Positions 17,590 to 25,302 of a stretch of DNA of 64,000 bases are shown here, in pieces. The DNA is taken from NCBI RefSeq assembly GCF_011927955.1, contig NZ_JAATJN010000001.1, positions 1,488,001-1,552,000 on the forward strand. The letters are read 5' to 3'. Within the stretch, counting starts at the first letter, position 1. Every line of letters begins with the position of its first letter. This DNA is from Brevibacterium marinum (GTDB lineage Bacteria; Actinomycetota; Actinomycetes; Actinomycetales; Brevibacteriaceae). A program made the translations under genes and the position numbers. The notes under the pieces are model-generated. The model made no database searches, had not been told where the DNA came from, and worked only from the letters and a program-made list of their open reading frames with translations.

Positions 17590-18069
17590 ATGAACGATAT
17601 CCGAGTCAGCGCGCTCGTTCTGCTGCACCCTGCCGACCCCCTTCTGCTCATGGTCCGCAAGGAAGGCACGACGTCGTTCATGCTCCCCGGCGGCAAACCC
17701 GAAGCCGGTGAGACCGCCGAGGCGACGATCATCAGGGAGATCAGCGAAGAGCTCGGCCTCACACTTGAGTCCGCGAGGCTCTCATCGCTGGGCACCTTCG
17801 CCGCCGAAGCGGCCAATGAGGCCGATCATCGGGTGACCGGGGACGTGTTCTGCTATGCGGGTCTGCCGGCTGACCTCGACGTCGACCGGATCAATCACCA
17901 GGCCGAGATCGCCGAGGCCGCCTGGTTCCCCTGCACTCCGATGCCCGTGGACACCCTCGAGCGTCAGTTCGCGCCGTTGACCCGGCTGCAGATCGTCCCG
18001 GCTCTGCGGCAACGGGGTCTCTTGGCGCGGTACGGTACGGACGCGCTGTACGGTTCGGACGCGCGGTGA
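17590..18069 (+). CDS. Nudix hydrolase
   Basis: A 159-residue Nudix-fold hydrolase. The Nudix box GGKPEAGETAEATIIREISE followed by ELGL (about residues 34-58) has the REXXEE core intact, giving metal-dependent hydrolysis of a nucleoside diphosphate-linked substrate. AAAGG lies before the ATG, 25 bp after the tag stop, so the pair is likely an operon for DNA/nucleotide repair. The last dozen residues (RYGTDALYGSDAR) come from a repeat tract that continues past the stop codon, so the C-terminus has been rewritten by repeat sequence. Confidence 0.88.
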   Translation: MNDIRVSALVLLHPADPLLLMVRKEGTTSFMLPGGKPEAGETAEATIIREISEELGLTLESARLSSLGTFAAEAANEADHRVTGDVFCYAGLPADLDVDRINHQAEIAEAAWFPCTPMPVDTLERQFAPLTRLQIVPALRQRGLLARYGTDALYGSDAR

Positions 18070-18106
18070 GGTACGGACGCACGGTACGGTACGGACGCGC
18101 GGTGAG
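18025..18106. repeat. Repeat tract across the Nudix gene 3' end
   Basis: GGTACGGACGCGC-type units recur with small changes about five times, supplying the last codons and stop of the Nudix gene and reaching the stop of the convergent gene. Likely slippage-prone. Confidence 0.8.
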
Positions 18107-18108
18107 GT

Positions 18109-18615
18109 TCAGACACCTCGGCGGTGGAAGGCGAGTTCGAGCACGATCAGATGCACCGCATGCCCCAGCGCCAGCGCGGCCGTGGTGAAGCTGATGACGA
18201 TGTCGAAGACACCGACGTCAGTGAAGGGCGGAGGCTCGACGAATCCCGGTGACTGCAGCAATGTGGAGCCGGTGACCGTGGCTGCGACCAGGATCGCGAT
18301 CAGCCCACTCGTCGACAGTCTCCCCACAGCGGCCACCGCCAGCAGCAGCGCAGCCAGAAGGAGGAGCAGCAGCGCCAGCAGATCGACGCCGGGGCCGAGC
18401 CGAAACACCTCCTGCCACAGGTTTCCGTACTGGGTCGAACTGCCCGGTTCCGACTCGTAGTAGGGGAAGAAAGTCAGAGAGATCACCAGCAGGCAGAGTG
18501 GTCCGTAGAAGCGGGCGTAGATGGCGTTGGTGCGCCTGATCCGCGAATTGAGCAGCTCGACGCGGATCATCTGCTCGGGCAGAGTCATGAGCTGTCTGTC
18601 CTTTCTGTCGGTCAT
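18109..18615 (-). CDS. Small multi-pass membrane protein, unknown function
   Basis: A 168-residue protein with four hydrophobic segments (around FYGPLCLLVISLTFF, VDLLALLLLLLAALLLAVAA, GLIAILVAATVTG and VISFTTAALALGHAVHLIVL). The ATG at 18615 overlaps the upstream gene stop in an ATGA junction, arguing for translational coupling; the in-frame ATG at 18588 is the alternative. I do not recognise a family. Its partner is the membrane-anchored exported protein just upstream, so the two may form a cell-envelope pair. Confidence 0.6.
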   Translation of the reverse strand: MTDRKDRQLMTLPEQMIRVELLNSRIRRTNAIYARFYGPLCLLVISLTFFPYYESEPGSSTQYGNLWQEVFRLGPGVDLLALLLLLLAALLLAVAAVGRLSTSGLIAILVAATVTGSTLLQSPGFVEPPPFTDVGVFDIVISFTTAALALGHAVHLIVLELAFHRRGV

Positions 18616-19316
18616 GAGTCATCGGTCGTCAATCTCGTCGATCTCGTCGATCTCGTCGATCTCGTCGATCTCGTCGATCTCGTCGATCTCGTCGATCTCG
18701 GCGACCTCCGCGTCATCACGGCAGTCGCAGCCGAGGTTGCGACGAGGGCGATCAGGCTCAGCCCGACTCCGATGACGGAGAATCCCGGGCCCGAGGGAAT
18801 TTCGATCCCGTTCTTCGCACGCGGGCCGATGCTTCCGATCGGTGCCGTTGCTCCACCCGCGCCCGCTGCGCTGTCCACCCCGTCTGCGGGAACGACGGGC
18901 AGAACCGAGAATGTTTCGCTCAGGTGCTCCTCGTCCATACTCTGGCCCGATGTGATCTCTGCCAGATACCCGCCGGCGTAGTCGTTGATCGGCCTGCCGC
19001 GCGAGCCGCCGATAGGGAACGTCACCGTTCCATCTGCTCGCGCCCGTCTGCTGTCATGGATGGCCTCGATGCCCCTCGGCGTCGAGGCGATGTCGAGTCG
19101 GACCTCTTCACCGGGCAGGAATCCCGCGGCTGTCAGTGCGATTGCGTCGTTCTCGGTGACGAAGTCGGTAGTCGCTACGGCCCGTGGGGTGACCTCGACG
19201 ATCGCCGGCAGTGCAGCGTCCTCATCGGCCGTGGCAGGGGCGGGGGCCAGCAGCGTTCCCAGCACGCAGGCGGAGGCTGACATGGCCACAGGGGTCCGGC
19301 AGTGGATCGGGCGCAT
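18612..19316 (-). CDS. Exported, C-terminally membrane-anchored protein with TRS repeat tail
   Basis: A 234-residue protein of unknown function. A signal peptide is seen at residues 1-32 (MRPIHCRTPVAM, hydrophobic core, cleavage near PATADEDA), then an extracellular domain of about 150 residues with a AAGFLPGEEVRLDI strand pattern suggesting an immunoglobulin-like bacterial fold, a single membrane helix (FSVIGVGLSLIALVATSAATAV) and a cytosolic tail of repeated Thr-Arg-Ser. The ATG at 19316 has GGAG seven bases upstream; an upstream extension to 19628 shows no signal or similarity. Translationally coupled to the following membrane protein gene. Confidence 0.65.
   Translation of the reverse strand: MRPIHCRTPVAMSASACVLGTLLAPAPATADEDAALPAIVEVTPRAVATTDFVTENDAIALTAAGFLPGEEVRLDIASTPRGIEAIHDSRRARADGTVTFPIGGSRGRPINDYAGGYLAEITSGQSMDEEHLSETFSVLPVVPADGVDSAAGAGGATAPIGSIGPRAKNGIEIPSGPGFSVIGVGLSLIALVATSAATAVMTRRSPRSTRSTRSTRSTRSTRSTRSTRLTTDDS
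18632..18694 (-). repeat. 9-bp tandem repeat (seven perfect copies)
   Basis: Seven perfect ATCTCGTCG units (plus-strand reading) followed by one degenerate unit. In frame in the exported protein gene, encoding Thr-Arg-Ser repeats in the predicted cytosolic tail. Copy-number changes would keep the frame. Confidence 0.95.
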
Positions 19317-19627
19317 TGGAATTCTCCAGTCGAATGTCGAATAGGAATGTTGAGATATCAACGAGTTGTGAATGAAATCATCCGCAGGCGGTGAAATGGT
19401 TCGTTGCCTCGTTAGGGAAGTGTGACGGAATTCGACCACAATGTGTTTGCAGAATAATCGGGTAGTTATTCCAGCAATTGCTGAGAAAGCTACAGTTCGA
19501 CGATTGCCGGAGACAAGGAAAGGACGAGACTCACGTGTCGTGCCCGTGAAAAGCCGCATGCCGAAATGACGGTCGCGGACATATGAGGTGAAGGTCGTCG
19601 GAGACTGGACGTGGGTGCGGGGAGGCA
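19317..19627. other. Intergenic region, 311 bp, GC-poor
   Basis: Separates the stop of the WYL regulator from the start of the exported protein gene, both minus strand. Clearly lower in GC than its surroundings. It contains a perfect 12-bp palindrome CAGCAATTGCTG at 19472-19483. It presumably holds the promoter of the two-gene membrane protein operon; no coding potential was seen. Confidence 0.5.
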
Positions 19628-20758
19628 CTACAGGGAGATGGCGGACCCCGAGGAGGTTGGGTCAGGATCCGAAGGCGTCGTGGCTTGCAGCAGTCTGGCG
19701 GAGAGCGAACGCAGCTCCGCGATGAGCTCTGGCGAGTCCTCGACGGTGAACTCGACATCGAGCCTGGCCAGCGTCAACGCCATGGTGCGCACGCTCTCCG
19801 CGCCGATGACCACGGTCGAACTCTGCTCGTCCCGGGCTGCGACGGTGCCCTCGGCGGGCATGAGCATCGACATCACCTCTGCCGCCGGTGCGGGCACGGT
19901 GACGGTGGCCGTGTGCCGCCAACGGCTGGATGAGACGTTGTGTTCGACGTATGCGCCGATGTCCTCGGCAGGAAGATCACGGGGTGTGAAGCGTCGGCCG
20001 CCGGGCAGCTTCGGGACGATGCGCTCGACCCGGAAGATCGCCCATGTCTCCTGGGCCGGATCGAAGGTCAGCAGGTACCACCGATGCTGATGATTGACCA
20101 GCCTATAGGGCTCGACCTCGAATTCCCGATCACCTGGATCCCCCAAGGATGACGCTGCGCCGTCCGGGATCGAGGCTTCCCGGTCCGGGGTCAAGGCCGC
20201 ATGGCCCGGGGGCGTGGCTGCGCCGTCCCGGAGCGAGGCAGCGCGATCAGGGGGTGCATCCGCCTCGGCGAGGTAGGTGAATCTGAAGCGTTGGTGGCCG
20301 TGGCAGTACTCGATGATCTGCGTCAGCAGGTTCGGGTCGACGATCGGCATCGGGTGGTTGCCTGCCATGGGAACCGTGAAATGCGCCAGGTTCTTCACCC
20401 GGTGGCGCACGTGGGAGGGCAGGATCTGCTCGAGCTTCGCCAGCGCCAGTGCCGAGGTCTCTTCCATTCCGCCGATGATGCAGCTGAGCCCCGAATGCAG
20501 CCCCACCGCGACGGCGACCGCCTCATCGGGGTTGAACAGCAGCGGCGGCACGGCCGAGCCGCCGGCTCCCAAGCGATAACCGCCCTCGCCGCCGCGGGTG
20601 CCCTCGATAGGGTAGCCGAGGTCGCGCAATGTGCCGATATCGTTGCGGACCGTGCGTGAGCTGACGTTGAGGCGCTCGGCCAGTTCCGTGCCTGACCATG
20701 TGCGGGCAACCATCAGTAGTGACAGTAATCCGAGTAGCCGCGCTGCTGTCTGTGACAT
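19628..20758 (-). CDS. HTH-WYL transcriptional regulator
   Basis: A 376-residue regulator with an N-terminal HTH_11 winged helix (about residues 5-60, WSGTELAERLNVSSRTVRND), a WYL domain (HQHRWYLLTFDPAQETWAIF, about 225-245) and the WCX C-terminal extension. WYL domains sense nucleic-acid or small ligands. The ATG at 20758 has GGGAG ten bases upstream. Between HTH/first half and the WYL strand lies a low-complexity linker of about 44 residues (type DRAASLRDGAAT, DREASIPDGAAS) made of degenerate repeats not expected in the family. It is divergent from the transposase-like gene, with 73 bp between start codons. Confidence 0.88.
   Translation of the reverse strand: MSQTAARLLGLLSLLMVARTWSGTELAERLNVSSRTVRNDIGTLRDLGYPIEGTRGGEGGYRLGAGGSAVPPLLFNPDEAVAVAVGLHSGLSCIIGGMEETSALALAKLEQILPSHVRHRVKNLAHFTVPMAGNHPMPIVDPNLLTQIIEYCHGHQRFRFTYLAEADAPPDRAASLRDGAATPPGHAALTPDREASIPDGAASSLGDPGDREFEVEPYRLVNHQHRWYLLTFDPAQETWAIFRVERIVPKLPGGRRFTPRDLPAEDIGAYVEHNVSSSRWRHTATVTVPAPAAEVMSMLMPAEGTVAARDEQSSTVVIGAESVRTMALTLARLDVEFTVEDSPELIAELRSLSARLLQATTPSDPDPTSSGSAISL
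20159..20256 (-). repeat. Degenerate repeats encoding linker of WYL regulator
   Basis: Several copies of a unit like CGTCCCGG..CGAGGC with changes, encoding the low-complexity linker between the two halves of the regulator. Confidence 0.6.
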
Positions 20759-20831
20759 TTTCTGTTGTCTCCCTTGTTTTAGGAAGACCTCCTGCCTAAT
20801 CAAACAATAGCATCGGAGTTCTGAATTCGTA

Positions 20832-22247
20832 ATGAGCTGCGACAGCCAGTCCGGCGGTGACGAAAATGGAGGAACGGCGAAGTTCATGCCTACGCAATTT
20901 GCTCCTCAGGCTGATGCGAGGAGACAACGCGGGATGATCCTCAGCGATTATCTCGATCTCTACATGTCTGCCCGAAAGAAGGACAAGGGGTGGATCCTCG
21001 ACGAGATCGTCGTGATGACCGGTTGGTCGCGTGACCACGTCCGGCGTCTGTTGGCCCGGTTGGCTCGAGACTCGGCCCCGGAACGGGCATCGACGCAGGC
21101 ATCGGCGCAGGCCCAGGTCTCGGAACGGGCATCGGCGCAGGTCTCGGAACGGGCACCGGAGCAGGACTCACGGCAGGTCTCGGACCAGGCGTCGGAGTCT
21201 GCGTCGATACGGACTTCGACGGACTCCCGAACCTCCCGTCCGCAGCCGCAGCAGAGGGACTGCAAATACTCCGAGGCGGCCAGGGCGATATTGGAACGGG
21301 TCTGGGACTGGTCAGGTCGACAGAGCGGAAAGTACCTGGCCGCCGCCATGCTGCTGCTGCTCGACGCCGTGGAGCGTCACGGCACCTTGACGGCCGGTCG
21401 GGACGGTTACGGTCCGCGCGTGCGCGAGGAGCTGCTGTCCGTCAGTCCGGCCTCGATCGACCGGTACCTGCGCAGCGCCCGGTCCTGCGACTTCGCGACC
21501 CGCAACGTCTCGACGCGACGTTCGCACGCACCCAGCGCGGAGTTCCTCGATTTCGCCGGCGGCGAGAATGAGACCGAGCCCGGCTTCTTCATGGTCGACA
21601 CCGTCGCCCACCCGGGATCGAGCCTGGACGGTGATTATGTCTTCACTCTCAACGCGACGTGCATACACACCGGATGGGTCTTCACCAGAAGCATCGCCGA
21701 CAATGCCGCCCACCGTGTCGCCGACATGCTGGAGTGGTCACTCGACGAAATCACCGGCATCCCCTTCTGGGTCAACGCCGTCGAGCTGAGCAACGCCTGC
21801 GAAGGGGTCCACGAAGTGGTCGGGGCCTGGGCACGGGAACTCGACATCCACTACAGCCGCATCGTCAAGGACCATCAGCGCGACCGGCTGCCGGAAGCAT
21901 CGAAGCATCAGCATCTGGTGCATGAGTACGGATTCGTCAATCGCTATGCCACGGCAGAGGCACTGGAGGTGCTCAATCAACTGTGGCGGGCGGTCAACGA
22001 TCGGCTGAACTTCTTCACCCCGACCCGCAAGCCCCTCGCCTGGGTCCGAGACTCGAGCGGTCATCGCAAGCGGATCTACGACGAGCCGGCCACGCCGCTG
22101 GACCGTTTGAGTCAGGCAGGGGTGATGTCGCCGGTGCAGGAGGCCGAGCTGATCACCTACCGCGACAGTCTCGATCCTGCGCGACTGACGGGCGATATCG
22201 GTCGCTGGCAGCAGCGGCTCAAGGAGCTCGCTCCTCCGCTGGGCTGA
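20832..22247 (+). CDS. Transposase/integrase-derived protein with degenerate DDE site
   Basis: A 471-residue protein built like a family of large DDE integrase-type transposases: N-terminal ILSDYLDLYMSARKKDKGWI and HTH with VTGWSRDHVRR-like sequence, then a core starting VDTVAH. From memory that family has DTVAH, then FDNGGEF, then QATVESKNNHLVR. Here DTVAHPG keeps the first Asp, the second motif reads ELSNACEG (Asp replaced by Ser), and the third reads LPEASKHQHLVH (Glu kept). Residues about 78-140 are a low-complexity Ala/Ser/Gln/Glu-rich linker of repeats. No terminal inverted repeats or target duplication were found and it is single copy here. A domesticated or dying transposase is inferred. 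The start is uncertain: ATG 20832 or ATG 20886. Confidence 0.75.
   Translation: MSCDSQSGGDENGGTAKFMPTQFAPQADARRQRGMILSDYLDLYMSARKKDKGWILDEIVVMTGWSRDHVRRLLARLARDSAPERASTQASAQAQVSERASAQVSERAPEQDSRQVSDQASESASIRTSTDSRTSRPQPQQRDCKYSEAARAILERVWDWSGRQSGKYLAAAMLLLLDAVERHGTLTAGRDGYGPRVREELLSVSPASIDRYLRSARSCDFATRNVSTRRSHAPSAEFLDFAGGENETEPGFFMVDTVAHPGSSLDGDYVFTLNATCIHTGWVFTRSIADNAAHRVADMLEWSLDEITGIPFWVNAVELSNACEGVHEVVGAWARELDIHYSRIVKDHQRDRLPEASKHQHLVHEYGFVNRYATAEALEVLNQLWRAVNDRLNFFTPTRKPLAWVRDSSGHRKRIYDEPATPLDRLSQAGVMSPVQEAELITYRDSLDPARLTGDIGRWQQRLKELAPPLG
21079..21190 (+). repeat. Tandem repeats in transposase-like gene
   Basis: Units of the type TCGGAACGGGCATCGGCGCAGG recur, in frame, giving the SERASAQV-like linker. 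Confidence 0.75.
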
Positions 22248-22704
22248 CCGGTCCGACTCATGTGAATCGGCCTGAGCCGTGCGGTCCAGGTCATGGTAAA
22301 AGTTTCAATTATAGCAGGTAGACCTGCTGCAAAACCACCCCTGATGACGGATTGGCGACAGACCGTTATCGGGGGATTACAATTGCGTTGCTTCCGGGTA
22401 CAGTGAAGATCGATTGTGATCTGACGAACCCTGTGAAAGCAAGGCACAACGATACGTGACGACCCGAGTCCGAGGCACGACCGAATGACGGGAATGCGGC
22501 GTTCGGGCAGGGACTCACCGGGTTGAGGACGACCACCTTCGCGGAGGATGCCGGTGTGCAGCCCGGTCATCCTCGAGCACCGACAGAACAAGATTGTCGG
22601 AAGAGCATCTGGGGAGATGGCTATGGAAGTGTGTGCACTGATGGGGGAGAGCGACAGGTGAGGACACGGGGAAGTCTGCAGCGGCGCAGTCTGCGAGACG
22701 GCTC
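22248..22704. other. Intergenic region, 457 bp
   Basis: Non-coding as far as can be seen. It holds the palindrome at 22313-22328 right after an AT-rich stretch with a possible -10 (AATTAT), and otherwise no recognised RNA or gene. It may be the long leader and promoter of the small membrane protein at 22705. Confidence 0.45.
22313..22328. promoter_or_regulatory. Palindrome AGCAGGT-AG-ACCTGCT
   Basis: Perfect 7-bp arms with a 2-bp spacer, directly downstream of AT-rich sequence. Its left half TAGCAGGT is identical to the first half-site in front of the TetR gene at 55491; a shared regulator is only a possibility. Confidence 0.5.
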
Positions 22705-22929
22705 ATGATCCAAGCTGTCGCCATCGCAATGATCGCCTATGCGGGTGTGGCCGCATTCATCATCATTCTGCTCCTGTCGAAGGCCGACTACGGACGATCG
22801 TGGCGCGATCGCAGGGATGCGGCTCGCATGGGGTTCTTCGTTCCGGTCTGGCCCCTGCTGGTGCTGTATCTGGCCTACCGGGCGCTCTCCCGCCTGTGGC
22901 ACTTGGCCGACTGGGGCCGAGTGCGCTGA
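22705..22929 (+). CDS. Small membrane protein, unknown function
   Basis: A 74-residue protein with two hydrophobic segments: AVAIAMIAYAGVAAFIIILL at the N-terminus and FFVPVWPLLVLYLAYRAL in the middle, joined by a basic loop (RSWRDRRDAAR). The codon use matches its neighbours. It lies beside the KtrAB genes on the opposite strand, but no functional link can be shown. Confidence 0.55.
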   Translation: MIQAVAIAMIAYAGVAAFIIILLLSKADYGRSWRDRRDAARMGFFVPVWPLLVLYLAYRALSRLWHLADWGRVR

Positions 22930-23001
22930 TGACGCCGCGCGTTGATAGAGGCTGAGTCCGCTGAGCTGATGAGGCCGGGCGCTGAGAGCGGCGCGGCTGG
23001 C

Positions 23002-23730
23002 TCAGTCGTCCTTGTCGATGGCGCTGAAGTCCTCGACATTGCGCGGAGTCCCGGCGATGAGCATCTCGTCCTCGCCGTACAGAGTCACATCCTGATCGGC
23101 GATGTCCCAGTGCTCGTCGTCGCCGCGACGGAACGCCACGACCGTCACCCCGTGATGTCTGCGCAGGTCGAAGGACCCCAGGGGTGAGTCCGAGAACCGC
23201 GTCGGCACAGTCGTGCGAGCCAGAACGAAGTCCTCGCTGATCGGCAGGAAGTCCGACATGTGTCCGCGGATCAGATGGGCCAGGCGACGACCCATGTCGT
23301 TCTCCGGCCGGATCACGTTCTCGATGCCGAGCTGATCGAGGATGTCCGCATGCGTCTGGCTGATCGCCTTGGCCCAGATGTGTCTGTTTCCGATCTTGAG
23401 GATCTTCGAGGCGGTGAGGATGCTGGCCTCGAGGTCGCTGCCGATGGCGATGACCACCCGGCTGACTTCGTCGATGCCCAATTGACGCAGAACCGCCTCG
23501 TCGGTGGCATCGGCCCGGGACACGAACGCCAGCGTCTCCGAGTATCCGGCCACGACTGCCTCGTCGATATCGATGCCGATGACGTCGACACCGTACGCGG
23601 CGAGCTCGGCGGCCAGGGATCCGCCGAAGCGCCCGAGGCCGATGACGGCGACCGCGCCGTGCCGAGCCAGCGGGGCGGGATCGCCGAGGAAGAATGCCGC
23701 GGGCCTCGTCCGCCAGGATTTCGTATTCAT
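23002..23730 (-). CDS. ktrA: Potassium uptake regulatory subunit, KtrA/TrkA type
   Basis: A 242-residue RCK protein that gates the KtrB channel. The N-terminal TrkA-N Rossmann domain opens with VAVIGLGRFGGSLAAELAAY and GIDIDE (nucleotide-binding acidic residue at the end of strand 2), about residues 27-145; the TrkA-C domain follows at about 155-235. The first 25 residues carry a basic extension. It lies 34 bp downstream of the KtrB gene on the same strand, so the two form an operon. Confidence 0.92.
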   Translation of the reverse strand: MNTKSWRTRPAAFFLGDPAPLARHGAVAVIGLGRFGGSLAAELAAYGVDVIGIDIDEAVVAGYSETLAFVSRADATDEAVLRQLGIDEVSRVVIAIGSDLEASILTASKILKIGNRHIWAKAISQTHADILDQLGIENVIRPENDMGRRLAHLIRGHMSDFLPISEDFVLARTTVPTRFSDSPLGSFDLRRHHGVTVVAFRRGDDEHWDIADQDVTLYGEDEMLIAGTPRNVEDFSAIDKDD

Positions 23731-23764
23731 ATCAGGTCCTTTCCCAATCTGTGGTCAATGCGGC

Positions 23765-25099
23765 TCAGCCGATGAGCGGTCGTTCGACGGGCAGTTCGAA
23801 GCGGAGGGTCCTCGCCCGCAGCGCCAGCGCGGAGGCGACGGTCACGGGGCCGAGCCGACCGAGGATCATCGCCACGATGAGCACCGCCTGGCTCAGCCCG
23901 GGCAGTCCCGAGGTGATGCCGGTCGTCAGCCCCACGTTCGCGAAGGCGGAGACGACTTCGAACAGAATCCGGCCCAAGCCATGCTCCGGAGTGTCGAGCA
24001 TGATCACGGTGGTCGACAGGACGAGCAGACTGAGCGCGAGGATGATCACCGTCGTCGCCTGCCGGTGTGCCGCCTCCGCCACGCGGGCTCCGAAGAGATT
24101 CGCCCTCGTCCCGCCTGTGACTTCGGCCCAGGCCACCGCCAACAGCACCATCACCGTGGTGATCTTCACTCCGCCGGCGGTGCCCGCGGGTCCGCCGCCG
24201 ACGAACATGAGGATGTCCATGCCGAACCAGGTCGCCGAGTGCAGCTGCGAGATGTCGACGGAGCTGAACCCCGCCGTGCGCGTCGTCGTCGATTGGAACG
24301 CCGCGGTCTGCAGCTTGCCCCACCAGTCCAGGTGGCCGAGCGTGCCGGGGTTGTTCCACTCGATGGCGGCGATGAACGCTGTGCCCCCGAGCAGCAGAAC
24401 CGGCGTGACGACGATGACCGCCCTGGTCGTCATCGACCAGGACAGCGGCCTTCTGTAGTGGCGGAAGAGTTCGATGAGCACTGGGTATCCCAAACCGCCC
24501 AGAATGATCGCCGCGGCGATGGGAGAGCATATGAACGGATCGGTGGCGTAGGCGGTGAGACTGTCGGATTCCAACCCGAAGCCCGCATTGTTGAATGCGG
24601 ACACGGCGTGGAACACCGCGTCCCAGAGCGCTCGACCGGTCGATTCGTCGTAGTGGAGCCAGAAGCGCAGGAACAGCGCCGAGGCGATCGCAAGTTCCGT
24701 GATCACCGTGAGACCGATGATCCGCAGCACCATGGGTCTGATGCCCCCGATGTGGGAGCTCTTGGCCTCGGCGGCGACCGATTCCCTCAGACGCAGCCCG
24801 ACCTTGCCGGCCACAAGCATGGCCAGCAGGGTCGTGAGCAGGAGGACGCCGAGTCCGCCGGCTTGGATGAGTCCGAGGATGACGGCTTGACCGAAGAACG
24901 TGAAGTCGCTGCCGGTCGAGAGCACCTCCAGCCCGGTCACACTGATCGCCGAGGTGGAGGTGAAGAGAGAGGACAGCAGTGAGATCCCACCCGGGGCGGT
25001 GGTGGCGGCGGGCGTCATCAGCAGCCCTGTGCCGATGACCAGTGCCGCAAGGTACGTCACGACCACACGGTCGATGGCGCTGCGATGAGGATTGTGCAT
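23765..25099 (-). CDS. ktrB: Potassium uptake channel subunit, KtrB/TrkH type
   Basis: A 444-residue membrane protein made of four MPM repeats as in KtrB. Filter loops with conserved glycines are visible: TSTSAISVTGLEVLS, AVSAFNNAGFGLES, GPAGTAGGVKITTVM and ANVGLTTGITSGL. It imports K+ (probably with Na+ coupling) and is gated by KtrA encoded just downstream. Osmotic adaptation would fit the BCCT transporter in the same window. Confidence 0.92.
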   Translation of the reverse strand: MHNPHRSAIDRVVVTYLAALVIGTGLLMTPAATTAPGGISLLSSLFTSTSAISVTGLEVLSTGSDFTFFGQAVILGLIQAGGLGVLLLTTLLAMLVAGKVGLRLRESVAAEAKSSHIGGIRPMVLRIIGLTVITELAIASALFLRFWLHYDESTGRALWDAVFHAVSAFNNAGFGLESDSLTAYATDPFICSPIAAAIILGGLGYPVLIELFRHYRRPLSWSMTTRAVIVVTPVLLLGGTAFIAAIEWNNPGTLGHLDWWGKLQTAAFQSTTTRTAGFSSVDISQLHSATWFGMDILMFVGGGPAGTAGGVKITTVMVLLAVAWAEVTGGTRANLFGARVAEAAHRQATTVIILALSLLVLSTTVIMLDTPEHGLGRILFEVVSAFANVGLTTGITSGLPGLSQAVLIVAMILGRLGPVTVASALALRARTLRFELPVERPLIG

Positions 25100-25177
25100 T
25101 CCCGACGACCTAGAGCCGACTCGTCGACGTGGCTTCCGGCGATGTCACCATGGCCCCACAGTACAACCAGCCTGTCC

Positions 25178-25195
25178 CTTCGCGACGGCGCGAAG
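25178..25195. promoter_or_regulatory. Stem-loop in ktrB upstream region
   Basis: CTTCGCG-ACGG-CGCGAAG, perfect 7-bp arms, about 80 bp before the ktrB start. It could be a leader hairpin; I could not fit the sequence to the c-di-AMP riboswitch consensus known upstream of some ktr genes. Confidence 0.3.
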
Positions 25196-25302
25196 ATGGG
25201 AGATTCATGCGGCGTCGCGGCGGGGCTGAAAGAACCCTGTGAGCTACGATGACGATGTAGTGCAGAATTCCAGCAGGTCGTGGAAGCGGCCAGGAGACAG
25301 TC

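Noticed and set aside
18632..18694. Regular short repeats that might suggest a CRISPR array
   Set aside because: The units are contiguous 9-mers without spacers and lie in frame in a coding gene.
20832..22247. Active insertion sequence
   Set aside because: No inverted terminal repeats or target duplications were seen around it and the active-site motif is altered.
23504..24982. Long plus-strand reading frame of 492 codons opposite ktrA/ktrB
   Set aside because: It is antisense to two clearly recognisable genes, has the Arg/Gly/Asp/His-rich composition of a shadow frame in GC-rich DNA, and shows no domain.
25100..25302. c-di-AMP riboswitch in front of ktrB
   Set aside because: The leader contains a short stem-loop but the conserved riboswitch elements could not be matched.
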